A DNA stretch of 64,000 nt from Montifringilla adamsi. Lineage: Eukaryota > Chordata > Aves > Passeriformes > Passeridae. The stretch spans positions 8,053,888 through 8,117,887 of the forward strand of contig JAGGNK010008559.1 of assembly GCA_017590115.1 (NCBI GenBank). Reading direction: 5' to 3'. Shown piece by piece: positions 45,701 through 59,300 of the stretch (position 1 is the first letter of the stretch; the number at the start of each line of letters is the position of its first letter). A program made the translations under genes and the position numbers. The notes below the pieces were generated by a model that ran no database searches, was not told the DNA's origin, and saw nothing but the letters and a program-made list of their open reading frames with translations.

Positions 45701-48700
45701 TAGTGTGAGGTAGTGCTTTGTGGGATGACACTTCCATGCGAACTCCCAAGATCCTGGATGCGCAGCTGGTTAATATGTAGGCTTTAGTCAACTGTGGAAG
45801 CAAGTGCTCATGCACCTGTGTCCCAGCAAATAGTCCCTCAGGGAACAGAAACTTCATTCCTGGAGGTTTTCTATAAGGCCTTTATGTGCATTGGGGGAAG
45901 GGACGGTGGTACCTGACAGAGCAACTGATAAAGGCCTTGTTGACTAATAAAAAAAATTGCATTCCCAAGCTCCTCTTATTGATTTAGGAATCAAAGACTG
46001 GCTCCTAAAATCAATAAGAGGAAATCACAGAACAGATGGGTGTAGGAGGGAAAGTAGAGATAGTGAAACAAGAGTGGTTTTGTTCTTGTCACTTGAAAAA
46101 ATAAAAGGTGTTAAACTCAAGACTATGGAATTTTAGAGAATGTGTTTGCACAGCAAAGGATGTCAGTACTGGCTGCAGTTCAGCCAAGGGGGGTAGCAGT
46201 AAAGCAGAAGTGATCGCTGGGACTTCACTGCAAGGTACCTCGGCTGAGGGCACTGACTCTGTCCTGAAGGCTGTCCCATCAATGTTCACTGCTGCTGCTT
46301 GAATTAGAGTGAGTTTAACTGTGCCTGCCTTCCTTGTTGAGTAGGCATGTTGATGAAGCAATCTGCATTTTGGAAGTGATTGCCTGTAAGCTGGCAGGTT
46401 TGTATTCTGGATAGCTTTGTGTGCAGTTGCATATCTTTGTACGTGTTTAGTATTCAATGTTTTCCTTACAAAAAAGGTTGTAAATAACGTGCTGAAGCAA
46501 AAAAATGCTCAGTATTGCATTTCAGTGTTGCTTTTGTGAAATTACTCCTTTGTATGTGTAAAAGAGCAGTGGATTATTCTTGCAAACAAAGGATTAGACT
46601 TGTTGAAACAGGATACTGGCCTGGCTTTTCTAAGTTCTGTCCTTGTAAAAGTGAAAGAGTGGCTGTTGGTTCTGGTGTCATTAAGAACTGCAGAACTGCT
46701 GGAACTATCTGGGTTAGCAATTCTGTTGTAAATTGTTTCCAGTGGAAGAAGGGGTTTGTTTAACAGTGCAGTTCACAGCAGGCTGCAGATCTGTGCTGGG
46801 TGGCTCTGTGCTCATCTGTGTCCTGGCTGGTGACAGACACTGTATGAATTAGAGCTAAGATGCAAACTTCCTCCACTCACTTCTCTTGATGTCCTTGGTT
46901 GTAATAGCAAGGAACTGAGGTGTAGGCACACAGTTTGTGGGGGTTGGGAGTGGGGCTGAGCCTCATCCCCAGTGGGCACAGCTGTGAGGAGCAGGGAGCA
47001 GCACTGACAGCACTGAGCTATGGAGTGCCCAGGGGCACTGACCAACCACCAAAGGGAACAAAGGACACATAGGGGCAGTGCAGGAACATGAGCAGGATAA
47101 ATGGTTGGGCTAAAGAAGAAGGACAGATGCTTGCAGCCTTCTGAAGTGGCAGGATGTTACTCTGTGTGGGTTGAAGCCTTCTGGAATTCTGTGGTGACAC
47201 TCTTTGTGTTGTGGCCATCTCAGCTGTGACACGTGCTGTGACACGAGGCACACCTGGCTGTGCTTGGGTGTGAAAGGGCCCCTCTGAGTCCTGCAGCACT
47301 GGGGTTTTATGAATTGTTGGGTTGGTTTTGAAAACAGTCAAGATAAACTGGAAGAAATTGTCTTCAAAACCCCCACAGTATATCAGAGAAAATATTTTTA
47401 TTTGATCCAAATATATAAGTATGTGCTTGGTTTTGATTGTCTAAGGGATTTCTTGTTGTAATTTTGTTATTCCATCAACTGATTCGTACTTGCACCCCTG
47501 CAGGGAGCAGGAACCAATGAGAAAGTGTTGACTGAAATTCTTGCCTCCAGAACACCTGCAGAAGTGCAGAATATTAAACAGGTTTATCAGCAAGGTAATT
47601 TTCTGTATAAAAGGGTCTCTGTTCAGTTCCTTTAATATTATTTTAGCTCATCTTTCAAATAAGGTCTGTGCCTGAACTGATGAATGTGTCCAACATGAGG
47701 GAATTCTTTCTTCTGTGTTGCATAACTTCATATTGCAAGGAACTAGAATTTAAATTGAAATGGTTTTTATTTCAGGGTTATTACTGCAGTTTGTGGTGCT
47801 TCGTGCTTTATAGTTAGAGTTCTTTCAAAAGTATTTATTTCCTCCACCCATTATTTTCATCCCTTTGACTGAAAGGCAATTTTCAGTAGTTGGAAACAAA
47901 ACAGATGACATCAAAAAACAAGTGTGGGGTTTTTTTTGCCTTTTGCTCTATGTTGTGTTCAAGTGCACTTATGGTACAGCAGATTCAGCTTTTGGCTGTC
48001 CACAGGAGTAGATGCTTTTACCCTGTGATTGTGGGCTTGTTTTTCAGGGCAATGTTTAATTCAACAGATTTCTTTTAGCTCTGTGTAGATTCCTGCCACG
48101 CAAATTATCATGTTTTAAGAAATTTTGAGCCCAAATACAGAGTCTCTAGGGAAAAAAATTTATTAGTAGTAAACTTTTCTGGGCTCATGGTTTTTGTACA
48201 GTGAGACTGACATATTTTAGCATGACTCCATGTCTTTATCCTCTTTAGTTCCTTAGGGAGCTGAATCCATATATGTCACCTTGTACTTCAAAATATTGTG
48301 TGTAATCTGTTCCTGACATGAGGTGTGAGGTGCTCTATTTTCCATTTTTAGTGTTATGTAAGTGAAAGCAGAATATGTCCTGAGTGTTAAAGATGTTTCT
48401 GATAGATGATTCTACAAATTGTGAATCAAGTGGACTTTTTGCCTTTTCTTGCTCTCCCCTCAAAAGAGCGAGGGGGCCTGCAAGGTGTTGAGTGAATGTT
48501 GCTCTGTTGCAGAGTATGAAGCTGACCTGGAGGATAAGATCACAGGGGAAACATCAGGCCATTTCCAGAGGCTGCTGGTGGTGCTGCTGCAGGTTGGTGT
48601 GCTGGTGTGGGATGCCTTTCACTCCTAGGTGCACTTAGCACTTCCTGCTTACTAAGCTGGGTTCAGGATGGGCCCGGTGCTAGGCAGGACTGCCTCTGGA

Positions 48701-51700
48701 GCTGAGGCACTTCCTCTGACGTGCAGGGTCAGCTCTCTTCTGTGTCATTTCCATATCACTGAAGCAAAACACTTCTGTGATGCCCATGGGTGTAGCAGGT
48801 GCTACTACGTGGGGTTTTGAGGGCAAAAGGGGAAGAGGACCCTTATTTGATACAGACACATGCAAGCAAAAGGGAAAAACAAGGTGGTTTTGGAAAAGAT
48901 GCATTAGGAGGTGACTTGTCACAGTAACTTACAGGCTCACTATAACAGATAAATGCTTTTTGACTTACCTGCTAATTCTTGAGTGTAACAACTTCTGAAT
49001 TTCTATTTAGGCGAACAGAGATCCTGATGTTGGAGTTGATGAGGCTCTTGTTGAGCAGGATGCTCAGGTGGGTGACTGACTCAGGGTTTGGGGTATTTTG
49101 AGTTATCTCACAAAGATGGCAAACAGCTGGAATTCAAATGTGGAAGTGATAGTTAAGGTTCTCTGTTTTTCTTATTTGTTTTCATGTGCTTTTGTATGTT
49201 CTGGACAAAAGAAGTGTCAAAACCTGAAATACTGGAATCAAAATTTTTTGCACTTTCGCACTTCAGTTTTGCTTATTAATTAACGAGGGACCTGAATAAA
49301 ACAATGAATAGGTCATTGGAAGAGAGGCTGAGCCTTGGTGATGCTGAGGGACCCACTGCTAGAAAACTCAGATGTTAACAGTTCATTCCTTAATACAGTT
49401 CATTCCTTAATACCTGACTTGGACTTCGCTCTGAATTTAATCCCTTGTCTATGACTGCTCCCTAACCCTGTGCTCTGCATGGAAAGGAATGCCAGCAGTT
49501 AATTGGTCTCCTTACCCGTCTCTTGCTGGGTGCCATTCGCATTGTTGGAGTGATGGTTGATATTTCAGCAATTTGATTACAACTCATTTAATACATGTTT
49601 CTTCTCAGTTACTTCAGACAACTCTGCATGAGGCATTTTTCTCTCATAAATTGAGATGAAAGAAATACAGGGATTGTTCAAGGTGACACAGAGTAAACAC
49701 AGAATATTAGATCAATAAAACATTCTCCTGATAGCACAACGAGATGGAGAGACAGATTGGCAAAATATATTTTACTGGTACAGGCCTATCCTTTGTCACT
49801 TAAATGCAGAAAGCATTGTTGTTCTGCTGTTAAAGTTAATTTCCTGTGACAACTACAGCTGGAAAATTAGAGGGGCAAACGTTTGAATCGTGAACTAGAC
49901 TGTTCCATGAAATTTTCACTCTTGCTTTTGGCTGGGCCTGTGTAATTGAGGAAACATGTGATGTGCTGGCAGGCAGATTCCTTTTGGCCCCTTTAATTGG
50001 GTTTAAATGAGCAGCTAGATTTAGGAGACACCAAACCGAGCTCTTGAAAAGATCCTGGTTTTCCAGACAGCCTCTGTGGTTTGCTGCATACATTTAACTT
50101 GAGCTGGGACCTCAAGTCAATGGACTTTTCCATTCACCACCCAACACAGCTGGAACAGATTCAGTCATTTTCTAATTGCTATTGCCAGGTACAGATGGTC
50201 AGAACTGAGGTACATGACTGTGCAGATGTAGGAGTATTTTTGGCTTCCCAATGTTTTCCTTGAGTCATATACTCTGGAAAGGACTTGGTACATTAGAAAG
50301 CCAACTTTTTGCTCAGTGGTGATTTTTAAATTTTTTGTTTATGATTATTAAATATTAATTCAAAGCAATTGTAAGACTTTTCTGAGACTGCCTGAAGGAG
50401 AAAGTCTGACTTTTTGGAAGAGCTTTTGTGACTATCACTTCTTTAGAGTTATACAGTTGAGGTACGTTTTGTGTTGCCCAGTGGCAAGGCAGGTACAAAC
50501 TTAAAGCTTGACATCAAGTTCTATTTGCAACTTCTAGTATCTTTAACTCAATCTTTTGCTGATATTTTTCTAAATGCTGTACTCGGACTTCTCATTTGCT
50601 ACTGGATGGAGAGTGCTGGTATTCATTGGAGGGCTTAGCATATGTTATTTGTAATAAATATCCTGGCACTGAGTGCCTTGAGCTTTTGCCTCTCCACCTT
50701 TTTTTCATTCTGTACAATTAATATTAAAAAGATCATATATACTGCAATATGTACAACTTCTTCACAGAGTGCTTAGCGCACAGTTTGGAAAAAGGCAAAG
50801 TTTTCCAACTGTCAGGAAAAAGAACTTATTTCATTTTCCCAATTTCTTTTCCTTTCTCATTTTCTCCTGGATCTTACTCATTCCTACTTTTTGAAGTGCT
50901 TTACTTTCCTGGTGCTGAAAATGCATCCAGGTCTTTGTCTGCATCAAATACAGACTTGCCTGAAAAACCACAAATGTGCTAAAACCATGATTCAAATCTG
51001 GTTTCAAACAACTAAGAATTTATCAGCCTGAAAATCCTCTTTCTGAGAGCTTCTAGACCCATCTTCCCCTCCTTCTTGGAGAACTTCCTCCTGCGCCAAG
51101 TTGTCCTGGTTCTGCTGTTGAAGAGCTATCATGTAACAAATTTTTGCTACTGTTTGAAAAAGGGAAGGGCAGAAAAGGCAGCGCTGTGAGTAGTTTTCAT
51201 CTGCTGTATTATCACAGTTTCAGCAAACTTCAGTCCTCATGAAGAGGACTATGCGCAGTCAATTTCAGGGCCTGAAGCTGCATTACTTATGGAAATGCCT
51301 TCACAGTCAATTTCAGATTTTTTTTCATTTATTTCTAAAACTCAGTACTTGGCAATTTAATTTCATTTTTTTTCCCTCCAGCTATAGCTTGTTAGTAAAC
51401 TTAATGCTCTGTAGAGTAAGACAAATGGAGCTTTCCAACAGGATATGTGGGCACAAAACAAATGCTGATGTTTTGATCTCTTGAATTCGTAACAGGTTTT
51501 GTTCAGAGCTGGGGAGCTGAAATGGGGAACGGATGAAGAAAAGTTCATCACTATCTTGGGAACCCGCAGCGTTTCCCACTTGAGGAGGGGTAGGTAGTGT
51601 GGTTAATGAGGGATTGAGAGCTTCTGCCTGAAATCCATCCTGGAAAAGCTCAGCCCATATCAAGGTGCCTACTTTATGAGCTGGTAATAGAGGGAGAATA

Positions 51701-54700
51701 CCTTTATCCCTCCTCCTTTCCCATCCAGAAGTATCTTTTACCAATGTGTTTAGGCCATTGGGAATAATGCATGGAGCTGTTCCTTCCAGGTGCAGGGAGG
51801 GGCTGTACAGGGGGCATCTGATGGGAAACTGGTGCTCAGAACAAGACAGTGAGTGGCCAATAGCACCTGAGCTGTGGATAACACACAGGTGGCATTCTCC
51901 TGAATGAAGGGGCACTGGCAGGAATGTTGGATGTTCCCTGACCAAGCACACTTTGTTTTGCAGTGTTTGACAAGTACATGACTATTTCTGGCTTCCAGAT
52001 TGAAGAGACCATTGACCGTGAGACCTCTGGTGATTTGGAGAAGCTTCTTCTGGCAGTGGGTAATTGAGTCCTAGCATGTCTAGAACTAGGCTGCCTTTGC
52101 TTACTCCCAGGCCTCCTGAAATTGCAGTTGTCACAAAGGCTGGTGTGAAAACAGGGTTCCTTTAGGAAGGCAATCAATCACCTGGGATCTATTTTTATGT
52201 CTGGAGAAGAGGTGGTGAACTGCATTCTGTTTAGTCATGTGAACTCCTGCCAGAGCTGAGACAGAGCTCTGCCTTCACCTGTATTCCTGGCAGCTTATCT
52301 AGGACAGTGCTGGAGAGTTTGACTAGTAAAGTCTCTCTATCAGAAATAAATGCATGTTCTAAATCCCAGAACCCAAAGAGTTGTAACAGAGGAACAGACC
52401 AGGTGACACCACTGGAGAGAATAACCCAGTGACACACACCTTGTCATGGCAATCAGATTGCCCTGTATTTAATAGCAGTCAATAATTCCATCATTTGTCT
52501 TTTCCAGTGAAATGCATCCGAAGTGTGCCTGCCTATTTTGCTGAGACCCTGTATTATTCCATGAAGGTATGTAAATGTTTTCCCTAGGTCACTTTCCATC
52601 TCTTCCAGCTATTGATTCCTCTCCCTTTAGCTTGTTCTTAATTTCTTCTGCCACTGTAAATGCTGACAGTATCACTAAGTGTCTGCAGAAGGTTCAAGGA
52701 GTGCAGGGCTGGGAGAGGATGCAAACAATTCCTAGTTTCCTTGGAGTTGTGGATTTGTCAGACCACAGACCTTTTAGTCTCATCAGCTGTTTTTTGATTC
52801 GGTGTTGCTACGATGGAAAGTGCCTGGCAGTATCTACTGGACACTTCCCAGCTGATTTAACTCCAGCGTCTCTAGGTGGTGGGTGTACTGATGAAGGAAA
52901 GAATTGTAGATTGTGCAAATTGGTACTCTTGGATTTGGATGTGAGTATTTACTGACTGAGGGCATTGGGTAGCTTTGGAACACAGGTTACCTTATTATCC
53001 AGAAGCAGAAGAAACTCAGCAGAGAAAGGAAAGGTTTAAACAGTGCAAAAGACTTTTATAATATGAAATATAATATGAAATGTTTATATTGCATTAGCAG
53101 TGCATCCATGTTTCTGTTGGCTTCACCTTCTCCTGGATGGGAAGACATAAGTAGGGAAAGCTGTAATTTTTAACTGCCAGTGGGTAATATTAATTAAACC
53201 AGTGGCAGGTACTCTGTTGTTTTCAGGCAAGTTGGCAAGTTATCCACTTCCCTGAGGAATTCCTCCCTTCCCCTTGCTGGAGAGCCCTGAAGTATGTTTG
53301 TCAGAAGATGAAGTGACAGCTTGAGAGTTGGCGATGAGACAAAATTATAGCTTAATTTTTAAAAGTACTTTACTGCTTCTGTGGATACCAATGCAGAATA
53401 AGGTTCAGGTGAAAAATAAGTTCTTGTATCAGTAGGCTGAACTGCCTGAGAAGGATTACTTTTCTCTTTAATTATTAATCTTTATTTTTTAAAGAATGCA
53501 ATTTTCCTGTAGGCTTTAGATTCTTACACACTTCTGTTGTGAGGAGCCTCACCAATGTGTGCTGGTGAGATCCCCCACTTTTTTTTTTAATATGAATAAA
53601 AATCATTCAGCACTTCAGATAGGAAAGCTTTTTTTGTCAATTATTACTTTGACAGAGGAGTTTGTACTTCTAATTTATTGGTTAGGCATAACAAGGTTCT
53701 TCACTGGGCAGAGTTGGCTTTCATGATTAGGTATGGCAGAGCTTGGCTTTTATTCCTCAGAAACCCTGGACTCATGGCATAACTTTTGAGCAGCTTTAGG
53801 GCACTTTTAGGTGTAATCCAAGAATATTGCACCCAGAAGGATTGAGCGGCCCTGGACATTAGGCTGAAGATGACCGTGGGGGCTCTGCCAAGTCCTTCCC
53901 TGAGGTGCATCCACAGGTCAGCACATCAAAGTTTGTACAGCTTCAGCTTGTGTGGAGTCTGCCTTGTCTGAGCAGAGGGGTCAGGGCCTTGGCCTGCACA
54001 GGAAGGTGAAATGTTTCAAGCACTGACCATGATGAACAGAGTGGGGCATGTTGGTGTGGTTGGAAAAGGTTTGTGAAGCTTTGCCCCCACAATGAACAAA
54101 CAGGTGGAGAGTTTGTGGGATGAGTTGCTCTGCCTGTGTCCTGCTGTATGATGTTGCTTTGTACTGGTCACTGCTGGGATTGAGGTGCCCAGTTCCAGAA
54201 CTGACTGCAGTTCTGCAGCCTTGAGGGTGCTTTGCAGGGGGGATTTACACGTGATTCTGATTGTGGTGAGCAGCTGTGCTACTGCGTGAGCTTGGAACTG
54301 GGGTCTTGTAAATTTATGTGGGCATTTGCAGTTGAAGCCTGAGATGAAACATGAGCTAAGAGGCCTGAGCATCTGGCACTTGATAGAGGTCCAGGGATCA
54401 GAGCTCCTCTCTTCCCCACATTTCAGTGTGAATGTCTCATGATACTGTCCCAAATATTCTCTGTTTTGGAGCTCAACTGTAGGGCAGGAGTGGTTTGAGA
54501 TGCCACTTGTTGCTTTCATGTTGTACCATGGTTGTTCATATTTCATGTTTTGTTGCAGCATCTGTCCAGAACAGACTGATACTTGAAAGTTATTTGATCT
54601 TTTCTCTTTAGGGGGCTGGCACTGATGATGAGACCCTGATAAGAGTCATGGTTTCAAGAAGTGAAGTTGATCTGCTGGATATTAGACGAGAATTCAGAAA

Positions 54701-55840
54701 GAATTTTGCGAAATCATTGTATCAAATGATTCAGGTAAAATTACTGTTATGTTCTCAGAGAACATGGGGTGATTGAGATCACTGTTTTCACTGTTGTTTT
54801 TCTTGGCAGAGGATGGGTGTGGGTAGAGCTGGGTGACCTGGACTCTGAGATTAAGTTCCTCTGCAGTTTTGACATGGCATTGCTGAACAGGGGGACACTT
54901 CCTATGGAAAAGGAACACTTCCAGTGTTTGCTAGGGCAGATGATGTGGTTTTCTGAAATTGCAATTACTCATACACCACATTTAGCTACTGCATCATTTC
55001 CTTGTTCTTGTCTGGGTTCCTTATTGTGCAGTACTTCAGAGAGGGTGCTGGCTCCAGAGAAATAACACTGGGGGTTGGAGTCTGAATTGCCATGAGGTTG
55101 AAGTTTAGATCTTGGGTTGTGGTGTGGTTCCCTTTGCAACATTTCCAAGTGAAGAGGGTTTCACTGTGAGTCATAATTTCCTTTGAGTGGATAGGAAGGA
55201 GCAGGAAGGGAAGGAGCCAGCAAGAAATCTGGAGCTAGCTGTTGCTGCAAAGTTAAGCCAAAAGACTTTTATTTTTTTCCTCTTGTTTTATACTGAAAGT
55301 CCTGCTTTTTTACTATTTTTCTATTGTCATTCCTGACATTATCCTCTCTTAACTAGCCTGGGTGGCATTTCTTTCTGGCAATGCCTGCCAGGCCCATATG
55401 GATTTCATATCAGAGCTTCCCAGTGATTACGGGGAGCAGAGCTGGTGCCTTTCTGGGCAGTGGCAGGTGCACTTTGCCCGTGTGTTGCTTTTGGTGCTGC
55501 TTTGGGCTTCTCCTTTGGACTTTCCCCTGCAGACAAATGTGTCAAATGTGCAACAGGCAGCTCTGTTTTCTAGTAAAGCTTTTGGAGATTTTTGTCTCTG
55601 GCAGTCTGTCTGTGTAAATACAGCTCTCGTGTAAGAGAGAGAGAATTTCCTTGTGTCATTCCTGAGTGGAGAGTCATCTGTGTGGATTTCCTGTGGGTGG
55701 GATGAATGTGTGACAGGCTGGGGCCCTCCTTGGCAGCTGCTCTGGTGACTCACGGTGCTGCTGTCCTGCATTGACAGAAAGACACGTCCGGGGACTACAG
55801 GAAAGCGCTGCTGCTCCTCTGCGGTGGGGACGATGACTGA
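36538..55840 (+). CDS. ANXA5: Annexin A5, complete, 12 coding exons, 321 aa
   Basis: Ca2+-dependent phosphatidylserine-binding protein that forms two-dimensional arrays on membranes and is involved in anticoagulation, membrane repair and matrix vesicles. Coding exons: 36538-36546 (Met-Ala-Lys only), 43046-43130, 44308-44402, 44773-44886, 47504-47594, 48513-48592, 49011-49067, 51496-51589, 51964-52059, 52508-52566, 54612-54734, 55778-55840. They sum to 966 nt in frame. Four annexin repeats carry the type II Ca2+ loops KGLGTDE (29-35), KGAGTNE (101-107), KWGTDEE (186-192, including the lipid-inserting Trp187) and KGAGTDD (260-266). The C-terminus is [10 protein letters not shown]. There is no signal peptide, as expected for an annexin. 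Length equals chicken. The exon 6 donor GTTGGT (after 48592) is weak but gives the correct frame. Confidence 0.98.
36547..43045. other. ANXA5 intron after the ATG exon (6.5 kb)
   Basis: A long first coding intron. It holds a T-run at 36749-36761, a segment at about 37470-37720 of LTR-like look that I cannot classify, and a T-rich tract at 42471-42496. No other gene is seen. The length and placement of this intron are typical sites for enhancers, but I see no named motif. Confidence 0.6.
42471..42496. repeat. T-rich low-complexity tract
   Basis: Two T runs separated by GG in the ANXA5 intron. Simple sequence. Confidence 0.85.
43313..43600. repeat. Tandem duplication, 2 copies of about 144 bp
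   Basis: The unit starting ATGTTTATTTTTGGGTTAGC at 43313 and ending GACAGCTGTGGAGA at 43456 is repeated from about 43458 to 43600. There are only a few differences, such as CGTGCCTGTT/CGTGCTGTT and GTAGCGCTGG/GTAGCTCTGG. High identity indicates a recent event. It lies in the ANXA5 intron just after coding exon 2, and no exon is duplicated. Confidence 0.95.
44887..47503. other. ANXA5 intron between coding exons 4 and 5
   Basis: Non-coding, 2.6 kb. It contains a T17 run early on and a near-perfect inverted repeat at 45971-46022. No other feature recognised. Confidence 0.6.
45971..46022. repeat. Inverted repeat / hairpin, 19-bp stem
   Basis: The left arm TCCTCTTATTGATTTAGGA (45971-45989) pairs with the right arm TCCTAAAATCAATAAGAGGA (46003-46022), with a single bulged base and a 13-nt loop. 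It could be the end of an unidentified palindromic transposable element or simply a stable intronic hairpin. Confidence 0.9.
49068..51495. other. ANXA5 intron between coding exons 7 and 8
   Basis: Non-coding, 2.4 kb, AT-rich. A short 16-bp tandem duplication (TTCATTCCTTAATACA) lies near 49382-49412. No gene or named repeat is seen. Confidence 0.5.
52567..54611. other. ANXA5 intron between coding exons 10 and 11
   Basis: Non-coding, 2.0 kb. A 181-codon minus-strand ORF at 54016-54561 is unrecognised and probably fortuitous. No classifiable repeat is seen. Confidence 0.5.
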
Positions 55841-56320
55841 CGGGCAGGGGACACGCAGCTCTCCTTGTACTCCAGCTTTGCAGCCCTTCATTAGCATGTC
55901 TGCCTGAGGTTTTGTATCTTAATGCTTTGTGGCTGCTTGAATTTATACTAGGATTGCACTTAGTAAAAAGGAGCGCATTGTTATCCCTCCTCGTCCCCAT
56001 GTCCCAACTTCCAGGAGTACCAAGTGCCTTCTGTGATCTGCGAGAGTCACCTTCATGGAAAGTGGGTGCTAAGCACAGAACCCAGTTCTTTACAGGTGTT
56101 TTGCTGGAATAGTAAAAAATAATAATGTATTTCACAATAAATTCAAGATTATCCTTTTTTGCTTTTTATTCCTTACATTTCCACTCAGTGTTAAGCTAGT
56201 TCTAACATGGCAAGCAAGGAAATCCTTTGTATGTTATATTGGAATGATTTTGCTGAACATATTACAAGCAATCATTGGAAATCTAAAGGACCAATAAATT
56301 TTTCCCCTCTCATCACAGTT
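55841..56320 (+). terminator. ANXA5 3' UTR with two candidate poly(A) signals
   Basis: AATAAA occurs at 56136-56141 and again at 56293-56298. The second is followed by T-rich then GTTGTATGTGGTTTTT sequence, a good downstream element. Alternative polyadenylation, giving 3' UTRs of roughly 320 and 480 nt, is plausible. Confidence 0.7.
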
Positions 56321-59300
56321 GTATGTGGTTTTTAATCTAATTTCATGTTTTTGATGTATTTTCCCTTTGATATGATTTCACTGCCTCAGACTGTTGGTAT
56401 GTATTTCCTCCCATTATTGAGGTTTTGAAGTATCTATGTGGTTTTGCAGCTCTCCATTTTCATGTCCAGCCTAGGATATGGGTGCTGTGGTGATGCCATT
56501 GGCTAGTACAGTTGGAAAACCAAAACATTGGTGCTTGCTTGGGCATTGCATTCTCATTTTGTGTTTTTCTTCTCCTCTAAAGCTGAGGCAGGGAAGGAAG
56601 GAGAGTTGCTGTGCAGGGCCAAAGTAGAGCAGACGTGCTGCACTCTAGGAGCAGTCAAGGATGTCTGGGATGGAAGCAGGTGGAGAAGAGATGGGATCAG
56701 TTCTTCAGGGGTCTTGTGGGAAAGGAGGATGGTTTCAGCATCCTTCCCCTCAGGTTATCAGGGAGCAGAGCGCAGGGTGAGAGAAGCACCAGCCCATTTT
56801 GTGGGCTGCCTTGAATTCTCTGCTTTGGTTCAGCATTTATGACTGGATCTGAAAATCAAATTGTCGTGTGTGAAGGAGAATAAAGAGGCTTCTCTTTCAT
56901 GCCTTGGTTAAGTCTGAACACCATGGCTCTAAACTTGGCCTGTCAGTCACATCAGCTGCAGAAACTGCACATTTTAATAGTCCTCCTGAAACTGATTCTT
57001 CACAGGTTATTAAGAGCTTTAAATATTTCATATTGAATAAATGTCAAGTTTAAGTTTTTATATTGTAATGCTAAGTTAGTACTGTTATGATCTCTTGCTA
57101 AGTGGTTTGTTTTCAGTGTAAAATGTGCAGAAGAAAAAATTAAATTGTGTTCAGATTTTGTTTTCTTCCCTTTCCTGAGATGAATTGTCAGTGTTTGTCT
57201 GTTTTGCTTTTTGTGGAACCTTTCCAAATGTGTTAGCAAGGGTTGTTAATTTACAGCTACATATCCTGGAATGACGTGGCCAGCTGCACACGCTGCCAGC
57301 TTGGCATGACCACTGACCTGGGAATACCTTGGGATAACAGGAGGTTTTGGGGGTTTTTGGTGGTTATGGTTTTTATCCTTTTTTTTCTCTTTTTTTAAAT
57401 GGCTTAAAATTTGCCAAGGCAAAATCATGTAGGCACAAAAATCTTTAAGGCACTGCTTTCTTCACTTTTAGAGACTAGACACTATATATAATTTCTCAGC
57501 TTCCTTCAGTTTCTTTAGAATGCTTAGGGAAAGCACTGTCTGATCTTCATGATCTGTTTTCAGTTCTTTGCTAGATATTTGGTTTACTTGTGAAGCTATT
57601 CCAGCAGAGTCTGACCCTTGTCAAAAACCTGATGCTTATGATTTAAATGGAACAGTCTAAATTACTTGCAGAATTTGTAAGTAGTGACTCTGACCAGGAG
57701 TTGTTAGGGGTCAGTATGGTGTCAGTCATGTGCAGAAAGTTTTAAGATGCAAATGGGCAAAAGCATTTGAATTTCCCTTTTGAAGAAATTAAACAGAGAA
57801 AACAAAGTCTGAGAACCTGTCTTACTCTAAGAAGTCTAATTAACATGTGAAGAAGTTAATTAAATTGCAATATTTGTAGTACTTATTGTGTAGCATCCCT
57901 CTAGGAATACGAGATTTGGAATCTTCAGTACAATGCATAAGAGAGCTTTAAATAATAGCTGCCAATGAATTACTTCCTCTGTGGCAATAGTTAATCATTG
58001 GTGTGTTTGGCTTTTTCTCTCCATCTTCCGATTTTGAGTAATGAAAATTTGTGTTATTTTCATTTTGCCCCAATTCAGAAGTTTTGAGAAATCCTATCAA
58101 TCTCTTTACAAAGTCAATTTGCCAAGATTTGAGCACAAGCAGTAAAATCAGCCCTCCTTACCTATGAAGAATGTTTTAAAGCAAACTTCAGTAAGTGCAA
58201 TATTGTTGGTTTTCCCTGAAGAGCTACTGTCCCTTCCTGCTTTGTTTCACTTCTCCCCACAGGAAAGTGTTTAAGGGGCTCCTATTTTACTGCCAGAAGT
58301 ATGGTATTCTTTATTTGCTTTCATCACAATGTGTTTGTCTTTGCAGTATTGAACAGAGTGTATGGGGGGAAAGGAAATTATGAGCTTCTTTACTTGATTT
58401 CTTTTCCCTCAGTTTTCTTATTGATGCTTATCAAGTTATGATTCTGCTTGGTTTAGATTCATAAGTGCTATTCATATTGTTTCTTTATCCCACTTCAGCT
58501 CCCTGACAGCTGGAATTGCTGTGGGCATCCAGTTACTCAAATACGTACTGAAAGCAGTAATTTATGAACAAGGCAGTGTTACGCATGAAAAGCCTAAGCA
58601 ATAACTCTTCTTTTTGATTTAGTATGGAATTCATCTAGAAGTCAGAGAGCTGGTGAGTCATTACAGTGAGGAGTGGTGGGTCACAGCTTTGGTGGTGTGG
58701 GGGTATTTCTGGTGTCCTCTGGAAAAGCAATTTGATAGCTTACCTGGAATAGGTACATGGAATGTGACTAAAGAGTATTTGGTAGGTAACTCACCTGCCC
58801 ACTGTCTGTAATTCATCCTGACATGGCACTTCTGACATGAAGATGAAAAGGCTTCACCTCTTTGTCTCAGCAAAGCTTTTGGCATGTGGTTATTTCGTTC
58901 CTGTCCCAGCAAAGCATCTGCAGAAACACTGAAACCTCATGGAGTGGCTGCACATAAACCACACAAGGCTTTTTCCAGCTGTGTCTTCAAGAGGTGTTGC
59001 TGTAGTCAGCAAACAGAGCTAAGTGGCAAGCCTTGTTTCATCTCTTAGTGCCTGTCATCACAGCTCCAGTTGCTCTGGGTGTCAGTGGAGTGAGTTGAAT
59101 TCCCATTTCCCAAATGGGACAGGAGTGTCATTTTCTCCAGGCCTGTGCCATTTGCCATGTGGGCAGGGGATGGTGCTGTTGTTCCAGCTAATCTCATACA
59201 GGCCGTGGTGGTGGTCAAATTCTCTCATTCTCTCTTGAATCACTTCATGTTTTTTTTTTTTTTGTACCTTTTTCAGGTTGCTTTATTTAGTTTTCTTTAC

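Noticed and set aside
49382..49412. Short tandem duplication TTCATTCCTTAATACA x2
   Set aside because: Too short to mean more than replication slippage.
51382..51951. 189-codon minus-strand ORF
   Set aside because: It overlaps ANXA5 coding exon 8 on the opposite strand and resembles no family.
54016..54561. 181-codon minus-strand ORF in an ANXA5 intron
   Set aside because: No recognisable domain, and no promoter or splice context. Consistent with chance.
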